DNA of 64,000 nucleotides. It comes from Megalobrama amblycephala. Lineage: Eukaryota > Chordata > Actinopteri > Cypriniformes > Xenocyprididae. The position numbers and the translations under genes were made by a program. The notes beneath the pieces were generated by a model. It was given only the letters and a program-made list of their open reading frames with translations. It was not told where the DNA came from and did no database searches. The DNA is taken from positions 19,182,638-19,246,637 of the forward strand of contig NC_063057.1 of assembly GCF_018812025.1 (NCBI RefSeq), in the 5' to 3' direction. Positions 43,270-53,690 of the stretch are shown here, piece after piece (position 1 is the stretch's first letter; every line of letters starts with the position of its first letter).

Positions 43270-43497
43270 TTAAAGGGATAGTTCACCCAAAAATGAAAAT
43301 TCTGTCATTATTTACTCACCCTCAAGTTGTTACAAATCTGTATAAATTTCATTGTTCTGCTGAACACAAAGGAAGATATTTGGAAGAATGTTAGAAAGCA
43401 AACAGATCTCGCCCCCCCCATTGACTAGCATAGTATTTATTTTTCCTACTATGGCGAGATCTGTTTGGTTACTGACATTCTTCCAAATATCTTCCTA
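43270..43497. mobile_element. TTAA-type element, right end lost
   Basis: Begins TTAAAGGGATAGTTCACCCA followed by ATTCTGTCATTATTTACTCA. An inner inverted pair (GGAAGATATTTGGAAGAATG / CATTCTTCCAAATATCTTCC) folds around CAGATCTCG and its inverse. The right arm stops near CTTCCTA at 43497, before the terminal part. Confidence 0.75.
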
Positions 43498-43548
43498 AGA
43501 AGTGACTGTAAATAAAAACAAACAGTCTGAAAAGTGGCCTGATGTCCA

Positions 43549-43925
43549 CACAGCAAAATCCGAGTTAAACCAACTCTGCTCTGATTACATATGGTCCCTC
43601 TCTATATATTGTTAAAGTATCACTGAAGTAGAGTTAAAGTTAATGAGATAATTAAGTGATTAATTAAGTTATGATTGAACATTAGTGATGAACACCTGCT
43701 GTCAACAAGCAGAATCACTGAAGAGAAACATAATAACTACAAATGACTTCTAGCCACAGCCTTAGATGAAATCAACTGAAGATAAAATACATTAAATTAA
43801 ACAACTCCACAAACAGCATATTATATCATTAACTTTAACTCTGCTTCAGAGTTATTTTAACTCTATGTAGAGAGGGACCATATGTTCTCTGAGAAGAGTT
43901 GATTTAACTCTGGGATTTTTCTGTG
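43549..43925. mobile_element. Palindromic element CACAG...CTGTG (CACTA-like?)
   Basis: Left CACAGCAAAATCCGAGTTAA, right inverse CACAGAAAAATCCCAGAGTT; further in, ACATATGGTCCCTCTCTATA is mirrored by AGAGAGGGACCATATG and TTAACTTTAACTC by GAGTTAAAGTTAA. 377 bp and noncoding. CAC/GTG termini hint at CACTA, without a clean duplication. Confidence 0.7.
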
Positions 43926-43929
43926 CAAT

Positions 43930-44765
43930 TGGGTGAGTAGTTTGTGATTAATCTGTCCATTTTTTCCCAATGTGACAAATTCAGGCTAATTTGCAAACTG
44001 TCTGTGAACATGATAGGCGGGCAAAAAGTGAAAAGCCAATCATAATCCATTAAGGGCACTGCCTTCTCTCATGTGACTTTTCAAACGTATAACATTGTTC
44101 CCTCCTTACATTCATAGCAAGCTTTAGCTCAGTGAGAACAAAATGAGCTTACAGGAGGCATAAAACAAATTAACAAAAAAAAAAAAAAAACAGCTTTGTG
44201 CAAAGCTATAAATAACCTGATATTTAACTCATCAAATAAGCAAAAGCCTACATCCATCATGCAATTAGTGTAGACTGTGTAAAGTGGCCATTACAAAAAC
44301 CACCAAACAAACACTGTGAGTGTGAATAAAATCTATTTCAATGCCGTTTAAAAAACATCAGCAGACACTGTTCATGGTTTCTCAATTACAACAGCTCATA
44401 ACAACATAGCTTTCCTGCTGGTACACATCTTCAGATTTATTCCGCCAAAGAGCCTCGTGAAGCATTAGCGTGGAGTTGATGTGGCAAGGGCTAATAAAGC
44501 GCTGCCACACTAATTAATGGAGTCATTTGCACATGTGTAAGAGATCGAGAGATTCAACATCTCATTTTTTAACATGATCAGTAAACAGTGTGTCTGAGTA
44601 CCGGCATGACACAAAGACAATCGATACATCATTATTGACCCGGTTTACACCGCCACTTTTTTTGTAAAATGATCACGTAGCGCTGGATAGTAAAACGTCC
44701 AGAAATGAGTCACATGCTAATATCTGTAATTCAGCTGTGTTTATCTATGTCTCTTTTGTGTTCTT
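43930..44765. other. Noncoding stretch, nothing recognised
   Basis: A 15-base A run near 44176. 44400..44600 is unique-looking (GCATTAGCGTGGAGTTGATG) but shows no coding or RNA signature. Confidence 0.35.
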
Positions 44766-44767
44766 GC

Positions 44768-45107
44768 ACTGTATCATCATTTACTCACTGTCACACTGTT
44801 CCAAACCCGCATGGCATTTTTTCTTCTGTGGAACAGAGATGATGTTTTGATGAATGTTCACGTTGCCATTTTCCATATAATGAAAGCGTAGTAAATGAAT
44901 GTAACATAATGATTTGAATCTTAACTTTTATCTGTTCCTTAAACTATAAAACTATAACATAACTGTTTCAGAACAGCTCATGGTCACTGAATGCCTTTAT
45001 TGTATGGAAAAAAAAGCTTTAGTGTTTAACAGAAGAAAAATAAAGTCATAAATGTTTGGAACAGAAATAACAACAGACTTTTCATTGTAGGGTGAACAAT
45101 CCCTTAA
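44768..45107. mobile_element. TTAA-type element, left terminus lost
   Basis: Right end ...GTAGGGTGAACAATCCCTTAA. The left side begins inside the arm at ATCATTTACTCACTGTCACA and TGTTCCAAACCCGCATGGC, mirrored at the right by TAAATGTTTGGAACAGAAAT. The outermost 25-30 bases at the left are missing. Confidence 0.55.
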
Positions 45108-45326
45108 ACATTTATCATAAAATTGCTTAAATACCATGCAAAATTTCTATGAAGAGACATTTCTGGCATTCCAAAGTTTGGGATCAGTATGGAGAATCAC
45201 AAAAATTTCAGCACAACATTGATAATAATAATGAATGTTTCTTGATATCCAAATCAGCATATTAGAATGATTTCTGAAGGATCATGTGACACTAAAAACT
45301 GGACTAATCACAGGAATTCATTACAT

Positions 45327-46558
45327 CGCCAAATACGGAGTGTCTATTTACACTGAATGTAAATAGCCTGTCTTGTTGGCAAAGGCTATTTACACTAACT
45401 CCACCCACCAATGTCTGGTTGGGCCACACAAGATTAAAAAAAGATGTGCTCCTTTCAACGTCTGCAGTGGCATTGTCCATAGGGAATGTGGCTCTAGGTA
45501 AAGTAGCTTTTGACGCGATCGACCTGACTTTCAATCCGCCTTTTGCCAAACTTCCTCTTCTCCCTTTTCCCATCACATATCAGATTGGAAAGGCATTTAT
45601 TTTCAATAAAAATGAAGAAAATATTTGAAAAGTGGAAATAAAGTGCCTAACGAGTGTTTAACAATGTATTTATTGGGTAGGGTTGGGAAGGGCTTTATTG
45701 TCCCAATAATGCAGCATCCATTTAATAATTTTAATAAATATAATCATTTACGCTCTGTTATTATTGCATCCTGTTAATGTACTACAATACTGAGGTGCAC
45801 TTATTGCAAAGAACTGCTACTTTTATATAGTGTAAATAGAATATATCACTATTTTCACACTTAAGCCCTGAGTATACTTTTTTTTTTACACATACGCTAG
45901 TGTATGCACACACTGAACGCACAGCCTTGGAAAGTATACTTCATTTGACTAGTACGCATACACAGGTGTTTTGAGCAATCTCTTGCCACGAGTTACAACC
46001 CATGTAAATATATTTGTATTCTTTAATGCTAGAGTTGTACAAATGAGGGTACTTTCTAACCTCTTCGCACAATCTCTCGTCTACGTAGTCCTCCATCGTC
46101 TCTGTAGCTTGCATGTGTTCTGGTCTGTTTATGCAGTTTATCTTGGACTACCTTGTGAATCGACGCCACACAGGGCATAGTTGCCACCTTGTGGATAAAT
46201 TAATTATTGCAAAAAAAAAAAAAAATGCGCATGTGCGACCTCCGCATACAAGTATGCTTGGCTACAAAAATCTGGTGGTGCGGTGTGCGTACATTACGCA
46301 TGTACTGTTCTGATGACGAAATTTGCGTCACATGCACTGTACGCTGACCCTCGTGTAAGCGTAAAAAGTGAAGTATAGTTTGGGTTTTAGTGTAAATAGC
46401 ATATCGCTAAGAAAATGCTGCTATTGTCACTTAGTGTAAACAGAATATATCGCTATTTTCACAATGTAAATAGCATCTATTGCTAAGAAAACGTGCTATT
46501 TTCACTTAGTGTAAATAGCATCTGTTGCTATTTGAACTAAGTGCAAACAGCTGCTGCC
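45327..46558. repeat. Inserted block with GTGTAAATAG tandem repeats
   Basis: Both sides carry variants of GTGTAAATAGCAT-CGCTATTTTCACTTA: one at 45340..45400, one at 45826..45862, and at least four at 46388..46550. The centre (45400..45820) is unique sequence with no recognised domain. The unit is about 40-60 bp and decayed. A Harbinger-like element is inserted at 45864..46386. Confidence 0.55.
45864..46386. mobile_element. Harbinger-like element within the GTGTAAATAG repeats
   Basis: Ends AGCCCTGAGTATACTTTTTT and inverse AACCCAAACTATACTTCACT, flanked by TTA (45861..45863, 46387..46389). Joining the flanks would give CACTTAGTGTAAATAG-like sequence, which exists intact twice nearby (about 46416 and 46503), so the empty site is visible. 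Inner CGCATGTGCG-type motifs abound. No transposase. Confidence 0.65.
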
Positions 46559-46849
46559 TTTAAAATATATCAAAATAGAAAGTTTAAAATGTAATAATTT
46601 TTCACAATATTACTAGTTTTTACTGTATTTTTGATAAAATGCTGCCTTAGAAAGCATAAGAGACTTCTTGCAAAAACATTAAAAAAAACTTTCCTGACCC
46701 CAAACCTTTAAAAGAGTAGTGTACATGACACTCAAATCCACAACACCCTTTTTTTCATACTCTACAACATAGACCCATTCGCCCTTGGTACCGTAAGCAA
46801 AGCTAAAACCTCCAATAGGAACAAGAGTATCACTGAGGCAAAGTGAGAA

Positions 46850-47170
46850 CTACCACACAACAAAACCTTCTTTTCTCCTCCGCCAGGACCACGGAGACTT
46901 CTGGAAGGAGAGCGGTAAGGACTTGTGACTAGAATTACTGACACACTTTTCCTTTGAGCGTCGAGCTAATCTGGGTTTAGGCGTGATTACGTAAGCCATC
47001 GCTTTTTCCCATGTCTCTGGGCAATAGTAGCGCATCTGAAAACCGCGCTTGGTGATTTTTAGTCCTCTTTGTTTGGGAGGACAGACTTGGATGCAGATTT
47101 TAGTATCACCAGTTTCAGCTGCTGCAATCACACATGGCCAGCTGTGACATGCCCATGTTTTTACAGTCTC
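46850..47170 (-). other. Unexplained open frame, 106 codons, no ATG
   Basis: An open minus-strand frame without internal ATG start near its 5' end reads IQVCPPKQRGLKITKRG and MRYYCPETWEKAMAYVITPK, followed by a basic, serine-rich tail. It looks less random than other frames in the window (mixed composition, paired cysteines), but no family was recognised and no clear splice sites frame it. It lies about 300 bases beyond the donor of the liprin exon, inside the intron. It could be transposon-derived, or chance. Confidence 0.2.
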
Positions 47171-47464
47171 TCAGCTGTGGAAAAAAAAAATGACTGAATC
47201 GCACAGCACAGGAACAAGCTAACTGTATCTTACGAGTGTGAAATCAACATTTATCATTTCTTTCCACAACAACGGTGGTACGCCGATATCCTTATGGGAA
47301 TATGATGTCTAGCTTAAGACTGTGTTTTGTTTTTGTTTAATCGTGCTTTCTTGGTAGGAACAAGCTGATATGTGGACCAGACTTTATGCTGACAGTCGAA
47401 AGTCTGGTTACTTGAGATCAAGTGTTCTTTTATCAACAGCAAAGCTGAAGTGTAGTTGTCATAC

Positions 47465-47713
47465 CTGTGGCAGTGCGGAGCTGAGCTGACGCTGCAGTGA
47501 GTCCCGGTCATAAATGACGTCCTGCAGGTGCTGCTGGGCAAGGGCCAGGCTTTCTTGTGTCTCTCTCAGGGTGTCCAACAGACGGTCTCTCTCGTCTAGC
47601 ATGTTCACCATCAACTGCTCGAAGTGGGAGTCAGGGTCGGAGGCGCTGCTCTGGGAGCCACGCTGGCTCAGCGCAGTGTCCTCGCTGATCGTGGGCATCA
47701 CTTCGCACATCAT
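47465..47713 (-). CDS. ppfia2: Liprin-alpha-2, first coding exon (83 codons)
   Basis: Encodes [19 protein letters not shown], a serine-rich linker, then the start of the N-terminal coiled coil ([38 protein letters not shown]) and ends [11 protein letters not shown]. Liprin-alphas are presynaptic scaffold proteins that bind LAR-type receptor phosphatases, RIM, ELKS and kinesin KIF1A. Among vertebrate paralogues the SQRGSQSS linker and [12 protein letters not shown] favour PPFIA2 over PPFIA1, 3 and 4. The exon begins after a pyrimidine-rich acceptor (CTGTCCTCTTCCAG), includes 9 bases of 5' UTR (47714..47722), has tandem ATG codons at 47708..47713 and ends exactly at a codon boundary before GTATGA. 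The rest of the gene lies outside the window or was not found. Confidence 0.92.
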
Positions 47714-47722
47714 CTTTACCTG
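47714..47722 (-). other. ppfia2: 5' UTR part of the ppfia2 exon and its splice acceptor
   Basis: CAGGTAAAG lies between the acceptor AG (47723..47724) and the first ATG. The acceptor means that at least one upstream noncoding exon exists to the right. The exact acceptor could also be three bases further in, at the next CAG. Confidence 0.7.
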
Positions 47723-47836
47723 CTGGAAGAGGACAGATGCTTAGAATACGCATGGAGATATCCTTAAAGCTCCTTTGAATCATTGTGTATTGTTTCAAAA
47801 TTGAAACAATTTTGTAGTCAAACTTTTTGATTGCTC

Positions 47837-49089
47837 TTAAAGGATTAGTCCACTTTTAAATAAAATTTTCCTGATAATTTACTCACCCCCATGTCATCCA
47901 TGTCTTTCTTTCTTCGGTCGAAAAGAATTAAGGTTTTTGATGAAAACATTCCAGGATTATTCTCCTTATAGTGGACTTCAATGGCCTCCAGACGGTTGAA
48001 GGTCAAAATTACAGTTTCAGTGCAGCTTCAAAGGGCTTTAAACGATACCAGACGAGGAATAAGGGTCTTATCTAGCAAAACGATCGGTCATTTTCATTAA
48101 AAAAAAAATACAACTGTATATGCTTTATAAACACAAATGATCGGCTTGCACGTGTTTCCGCTTTACATATTTCTCAAAAAGTTTACGCTGTATGTCCTAC
48201 GCCTTCCCTATTCAACTTACGGAACGAACGCGACGCCAGTTTCGTTTTTTTACGTAAGTAGAATACGTAACAAACGCATGAACAGCCATTTTGAGAGTTT
48301 TTGGAGTGAGAAAGTTTTTAATTTTAGACAGTAAACGGAGCTGATAAAAACTGGATCCAATAACAGAGGAGATATGTCTATCAAATTTTAAATGCTGGTC
48401 AATAATAATACCTAGGTTCTGCACCCGTGTCGATCTAAAAGCGGATAAACTTTCTAGCTAAGGGCTTGTACACTGAGAGTTCTCATTGGAACCGAAAACA
48501 ATTACCTAAGTCTTGTCCTCGTTTAAGAAGAGGAAGTTTTGGGCTAGCCATAATTTAACCTCCTCTAAACATTGGAGAAGAGAGGTGATCGCAGTAGAAT
48601 TGTTTTTCTTGACTGGAAGATAGATTTGAGTGTCATACGCGTAAAAATGAAAAGACACCCCATGCTTTCGTAGGATAGAGCCCAGAGGGAGCATGTACAG
48701 AGAGAATAGAGAGGGAGCTAAAATAGAGCCCTGTGGAAGGCCATAAGTCAGAGGAGCAGTGGAAGAGGAAAAAATTACCCAGTTTCACTAAAAATTTTCT
48801 GTCAGATAGGTATGAATGAAACCATTAAGACACAGATAAGACAGATAAGACCCTTATTCCTGCTCTGGTATCGTTTAAAGCCCGTTGAAGCTGCACTGAA
48901 ACTGTAATTTTGACCTTCAACCATTTGGAGGCCATTGAAGTCTACTATAAGGAGAAAAATCCTGGAATGTTTTCATCAAAAACCTTAATTTCTTTTCAAC
49001 TGATGAAAGAAAGACATGAACATCTTGGATGACATGGGGGCAAGTAAATTATCAGGAACATTTTATTTAAAAGTGGACTAATCCTTTAA
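47837..49089. mobile_element. TTAA-type element containing a LINE fragment
   Basis: Left TTAAAGGATTAGTCCACTTT, right inverse TTAAAGGATTAGTCCACTTT. Arms match for about 240 bp (CATGTCATCC, AAACATTCCAGGATT, CAGTGCAGCTTCAA, CCTTATTCCT). The centre from about 48270 to 48845 is a piece of a LINE reverse transcriptase in place of the expected right half. Close relative of 20756..21230. Confidence 0.85.
48275..48845 (-). pseudogene. LINE reverse-transcriptase fragment, active site broken
   Basis: On the minus strand the sequence reads the RT block [21 protein letters not shown], then [16 protein letters not shown], then [14 protein letters not shown], and in another frame QNLGIIIDQHLKFD and SSFYQLRLLSKIKNFL. 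These are palm and thumb motifs of an L2/CR1-type LINE. The catalytic ADD box reads AYD, a GAT to TAT change, and at least one frameshift is present. Neither the LINE 5' part nor its 3' tail is here. Confidence 0.85.
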
Positions 49090-49104
49090 CTTTAAATTTT
49101 TGAG

Positions 49105-49453
49105 TAGGGCTGTCAAACGATTAATCGCGATTAATCGCATACAAAAAAGTTTGCCTAATATATGTGGGTGTACTGTGTGTAATTATTATGTATATATAAA
49201 TACACACAAATTAATGTATATATTTAAGAGAAATATGTTATTTATGTACAAAATATTTTTATTTATATATAATATAAATGATATAAAAATATAAATAAAT
49301 ACATATACTTGTAAATATTTCTCAAATATATACATGGATGTGTTTGTATTTATATATACATAATAATTACACACAGTACACCCACATATATTAGGCAAAC
49401 TCAAACTTTTATTTTGTATGCGATTAATCGCGATTAATCGTTTGACAGCCCTA
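49105..49453. mobile_element. hAT-type palindromic MITE, exact 8-bp duplication
   Basis: Ends TAGGGCTGTCAAACGATTAA and its inverse, flanked by TTTTTGAG on both sides (49097..49104, 49454..49461). ATTAATCGCGATTAATCG is itself a small palindrome at each end. Arms extend through TGTGGGTGTACTGTGTGTAA, so most of the element is one long hairpin around an AT-rich centre. Confidence 0.92.
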
Positions 49454-49461
49454 TTTTTGAG

Positions 49462-50335
49462 TATGTTAATTCATACATTAAACTTAAAATTATCATGTAA
49501 TCGTAACTTAATATCAAGCTGGGACTCAAACTCAGGTCTCCTGAAGCTCAACGGCGCTATATGTTGGCGCACTGCCCATGAGGTTATCAGCGCTGACATC
49601 TTAAATTATATTTCTAGTGAAAATTTAGCGATTTATAACTAGCTAATTCAGCAAATACTAATTGGTAACACAATGCTTTGATTAACATTATAGCACAGCA
49701 ATTGCTGAAAGAGTACGGCAATATAGAACATTTATAAAATATCTATTCTCAAACTAATACCTGTTGCTCAAACTAGCAAAGCATTAAACACTACTAAATA
49801 CCCCTACTTAACATTAATCTTGCACACACACACACACACAAAAAAAAAAACATTATATAACACTTAATTTTAGCATTTATTCTCCCTTTCGAGTGTCATG
49901 GCAAAGCATGCTGGGAAAGAGAAATCCAGGCCAGTTTTAGGTAAATTTAAGTTTATCTAAATTAAAGAAACAAGTTCATAAAACTCAAAACAATGAAACA
50001 ATTCAGGTTACTTAAAATTAAAAAGAAAAAGAAAGTTCTAAATACTCATAAAAGTTCATTTGATTTAACTAATTTGTTTAATTTGAGTTTGCCCTACTCA
50101 AACCAATTAATTATTTTGAGCATTAGGGTTTAGCGTATAAGTAAATCTGACAACTTTGACATGACTTGGTTTGGCAAATTGAATTTGAGACAGTTTTAAT
50201 AATGAAAGTAAATAATATATAATATTAATAAATAAAATATCATCACATTTTAATAGCAATAAAACATAATTTACTTATTTATATTTTAATTTCATTTTAA
50301 AACCTTTTTAATGAGATAAGATTTTTATTTTAAAT
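49462..50335. other. AT-rich stretch with a tRNA-like SINE fragment
   Basis: On the minus strand at about 49518..49600, GGGCAGTGCGCCAAC and, 40 bases on, GAGTTTGAGTCCC resemble the A and B boxes of a tRNA-derived SINE head. No body or tail was recognised. The rest is AT-rich, with (CA)n then A10 at 49825..49850. Confidence 0.35.
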
Positions 50336-50339
50336 AGAT

Positions 50340-50770
50340 TTTTAATATTATACATTATTGTTCAAAAGTTTGGGGTCAGTAAAAACAGTAAGGCATTTAT
50401 AACATTACAAAATATTTCCATTTCATTTCTATATCAATTCATTAATAGAATCCTGGTTGGTGGTTTACACAAAAGTATTAAGCAGCTCAACTCTTTTCAA
50501 CACTGATAATTATAATAAATGTTTATTGAGCACCAAATCAGCATATTAGAATGATTTCTGAAGGATCATGTGACACTAAAGACTAGAGTAATGATGCTGA
50601 AAATTCAGCTTTACCAACACAGAAACAAATTACAATTTGAAATATTTTACATTATTACTGTTTTACTGTTTTAATCAAATAAATGCAGCCTTGGAGAGAA
50701 TAAGAAACTTCCTTCAGAAAGCATTAATAAATCTTACCAAACACCAAAATTGTGAAGGGTAGTATCCTAT
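50340..50770. mobile_element. Cyprinid repeat with TTCAAAAGTTTGGGG end (copy 3)
   Basis: Left TTATTGTTCAAAAGTTTGGG then GTCAGTAA; inner GCATATTAGAATGATTTCTG and AGGATCATGTGACAC; right ATAAATGCAGCCTTGGAGAG and an eroded end CTTACCAAACACCAAAATTG. It shows the uninterrupted order of blocks that is split in 45165..46735. Confidence 0.75.
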
Positions 50771-51500
50771 ATACTTTAAGTGTAAAAATCAAACATCCAT
50801 AGAAAAACATACTGCTTTTCTATGTCAACCCAATCTGTTAAACTGCTCAGAGCATCTGTGAGTAGACAGCATGTAGACTGTATGTACATAGTGGTGATGT
50901 GTGTCTGCTCCTGTTAGACTCAAAGCTGTCAGGATTGTGACGGCTGGTAGCTGTAGGGGAGACCAGCATTAAAAACATGCAGGGCCACAGAGCTCCACGC
51001 CTGGGCTGTGATGATACAACACAGGCAGAGCGGGTGGAGGAATCTCCTGGCAAGGACGAGATGTGTTTGTGTGTGTTTACAACAGAGTGAGTGGAGAAAG
51101 AACAGATGAACAGAGAAAGAAATAGTCTTGGCAAGTGTAGCGGTGCGTTTTCGATTCACCCGAGACACAAACATATGCCAGCTCAGTTCATTGACCGGAG
51201 CATCTCGGGCCCTGTTAATGTTAACTATATACAAAATGAATCTGTCTGAATATTGCTGTAGTAGAGTATATGTGAAAGGTAAAGCAGAGATGTCATGGGA
51301 GGTTGAGCTCCCTGAACTCTGTATTTCATGCTATAGGCCAGAATGCATCATTTCCTCTATTGTTTACGTAACAGGGTTTCCTGCAGCAACATGACCTGGA
51401 ACAGACCACAGCCACCACCTGTGTGGCTTATATATTACACCGTTACTGAGGATGGCAAGCATATAACCACATATTCATGATTAGGCGGGGATAAATGTAA
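50771..51500. other. Noncoding stretch, possibly partly conserved
   Basis: No transposon ends were found. 50930..51420 is less AT-rich and unique-looking (GGCTGGTAGCTGTAGGGG, CGGTGCGTTTTCGATTCAC). Three overlapping frames of 88-101 codons on both strands exclude one another and lack domains. Confidence 0.3.
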
Positions 51501-51504
51501 TAAT

Positions 51505-52449
51505 TTAAAGGTGCCCTAGAATCAAAAATTGAATTTACCTTAGCATAGTTGAATAACAAGAGTTCAGTACATGGAAATGACATACAGTGAGTCTCAAACT
51601 CCATTGTTTCCTCCTTCTTATATAAATCTCATTTGTTTAAAAGACCTCCGAAAGAACAGGCGAATCTCAACATAACACTGACTGTTACGTAACAGTCGGG
51701 ATCATTAATATGTATGACCCCAATATTTGCATATGCCAGCCCATGTTCAATGCATTACACAAGGGCAGCCAGTATTAACATCTGGATCTGTGCACAGCTG
51801 AATCATCAGACTAGGTAAGCAAGCAAGAAGCAATAGCGAAAAATGGCAGATGGAGTGATAATAACTGACATGATCCATGATTACGTGATATTTTTAGTGA
51901 TATTTGTAAATTGTCTTTCTAAATGTTTCGTTAGCATGTTGCTAATGTACCTGTTAAATGTGGTTAAAGGTACCATCGTTTCTTACTGTATTCGTACGTC
52001 GTTATTTTCATTTTTAAACACTTGCAGTCTTTATAAAGCATAAACACATCTTCATTCTTTATAAATCGCTCCAACAGTGTGTAATGTTAGCTTTAGCCAC
52101 GGAGCACTATCAAACTCATTCAGAATCAAATGTAAACATCCAAATAAATACTATACTCACATGATCCAAAGCATGCATGCAGCATGCATGACGAACATCT
52201 TGTAAAGATCCATTTGATGGTTATATTAGCAGTGTGAACTTTGTAAATGCACTGTATTATAGTCTAGAGCTTTAAAGGGGAAGCAGCCTGAATCGGTGCA
52301 TAGTTAATGATACCCCAAAATAGGCAGTTAAAAAAAGTAATTAAAAAAAAATCTATGTGGTATTTTGAGCTGAAACTTCACAGACACATTCAGGGGACAC
52401 CTTAGACTTATATTACATCTTGTGAAAGAACGTTCTAGGGCACCTTTAA
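51505..52449 (-). mobile_element. TTAA-type element, copy C (inverted)
   Basis: Left TTAAAGGTGCCCTAGAATCA, right inverse TTAAAGGTGCCCTAGAACGT. It is the inverse orientation of copies A and B, with the same blocks (GGGACACCTTAGACTTATAT, ACTGTTACGTAACAG). 945 bp. The 66-codon frame at 51843 is part of the repeat. Confidence 0.85.
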
Positions 52450-53570
52450 AGATGTGGGCTCCATTTGCAGAGTTTTGAAAAAGGAAGTAATTTTGTCAAG
52501 GAAGTAATATGGGAAAATAAACATACAGTAGGGTTGTGTGCTCTACTTTAAATCATGACATTTGGGTTGGAATAACATGACATAATTTTTCTTTGTTTTA
52601 TCATACCAGAATAATGAATGTAAACTGTGGTTATCTGTTCAGATGAAGTGCACATTAATAAATCCCAACAATCCCATGCTATGGGCACTGTCATTGATAC
52701 AGGCTACAGTGGAAGTTATTTTACGCTACTATTTGAAGATCTGCTTACCGAACGCGGAAGTGTGATAAAGGCCTATAATTTGCTTCACCAAATGGAACAA
52801 AAATAATTACTGTTTTCAAACAGTCATTCATTTAAAATTCAAACACAATTTTCCATCTCTATACACATATAGAACATACAAAAAGTTAATATAATTAGTC
52901 CATTTCATTGCATTATTTACAGAAGACATATGACCTACATTCTTACTTTTCATGTTTGCAGATAGTAGGCCTATACATGTCCATCCTAAGCTGACTCTCA
53001 CTGGCAATGGGCCCTGAAGACACTATGTGAACAGGCTGTTAGCCAGAGTCCCACCATCTCCCAGCTAGCCACTAACTGCTAACTTTAGACCCACAAACGC
53101 TCTGGGCTGCGGCCAGCTCTCCTGTCTCCAACCGAGCATGCAATGGAGAGCCCTGAAGCTGCCTGGAAAAGTGGGAGTTTTTTTTTCCCCCTGCTGCTGT
53201 AGATAAAGAGACAATTCAAAAGACAAATTAATGTGCAAAGGTCTGTCACGAGTTAGACCACGTCGAAAGTTTCTCATAAACCGCCACTGGGTATCAAAAC
53301 GCTTGACAAATGTCACTTAGATAACAGATGATTTTAGCTAAGCTAAAGAACTGACCTAAGTTGGCTGCTACATTAAAAATAAAACAAGATTTTTTTTTTA
53401 ATGTAATGTATACATTGATACAATGAGAACAACTCAAGATTGAAACAAATACAATTGTTCCACAAGCTACTTATTTAAGAATAATTAAACGATTCAGTTG
53501 CACAATCATGCTTTTGAACAAAGAACACAAGAAAAAAAAATCCAAATAAATATTGTTATAACAAATATAA
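52450..53570. other. Noncoding stretch with a GC-richer patch at 53040..53290
   Basis: Within the patch the minus strand has CCCACTTTTCCAG before a GC-richer segment (GCAGCTTCAGGGCTCTCC, GGTTGGAGACAGGAGAGCTG). This could be a 5' UTR exon of the liprin gene or conserved noncoding DNA. No donor was fixed and no protein recognised. Confidence 0.25.
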
Positions 53571-53571
53571 T

Positions 53572-53690
53572 GGTAACACTTTAGTATGGGGAACAATTCT
53601 CACTTTTAACTAGCTGCTTATTAGCTTGCATATTACTAGAATATTAGCTGTTTTAATAGTACTTATAAAGCAGATATAAAATATAAAAAA
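53572..53690. repeat. Half-element with GGTAACACTTTAGTATGGGG end
   Basis: GGTAACACTTTAGTATGGGG, TTAACTAGCTGCTTATTAGC and ATTAGCTGTTTTAATAGTAC match the left half of a common fish MITE related to 6601..6800. No right end follows. Confidence 0.5.

Larger units (their letters stand above)
45165..46735. mobile_element. Cyprinid repeat (copy 2) split by a 1.2-kb insertion
   Basis: The left half (45165..45326) runs CCAAAGTTTGGGATCAGTAT to GATCATGTGACACTAAAAAC and ATCACAGGAATTCATTACAT. The right half (46559..46735) resumes TTTAAAATATATCAAAATAG and ends CCTGACCCCAAACC, in the order and orientation of the copy at 50340..50770. The intervening 45327..46558 is a later insertion. Confidence 0.65.
1..47464 (-). 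other. ppfia2: Inferred first coding-region intron of ppfia2 (partial)
   Basis: The liprin-alpha exon at 47465..47713 ends with a consensus donor (CAG|GTAT) on the minus strand, so everything to its left is expected to be intron until the next exon. The next exon should encode the conserved EFAALTKEL-type coiled coil; I looked for it on the minus strand and did not find it, which implies an intron of more than 47 kb. Large 5' introns are known for liprin-alpha genes. The whole stretch is filled by mobile elements listed separately. This is inference from one exon. Confidence 0.6.

Noticed and set aside
51843..52043. 66-codon hydrophobic frame
   Set aside because: Lies within copy C of a TTAA repeat; the corresponding frame is not preserved in copies A and B.
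53065..53316. 83-codon minus-strand frame in a GC-richer patch
   Set aside because: No domain and it crosses a poly-purine run; the patch is better described as possible UTR or conserved noncoding DNA.
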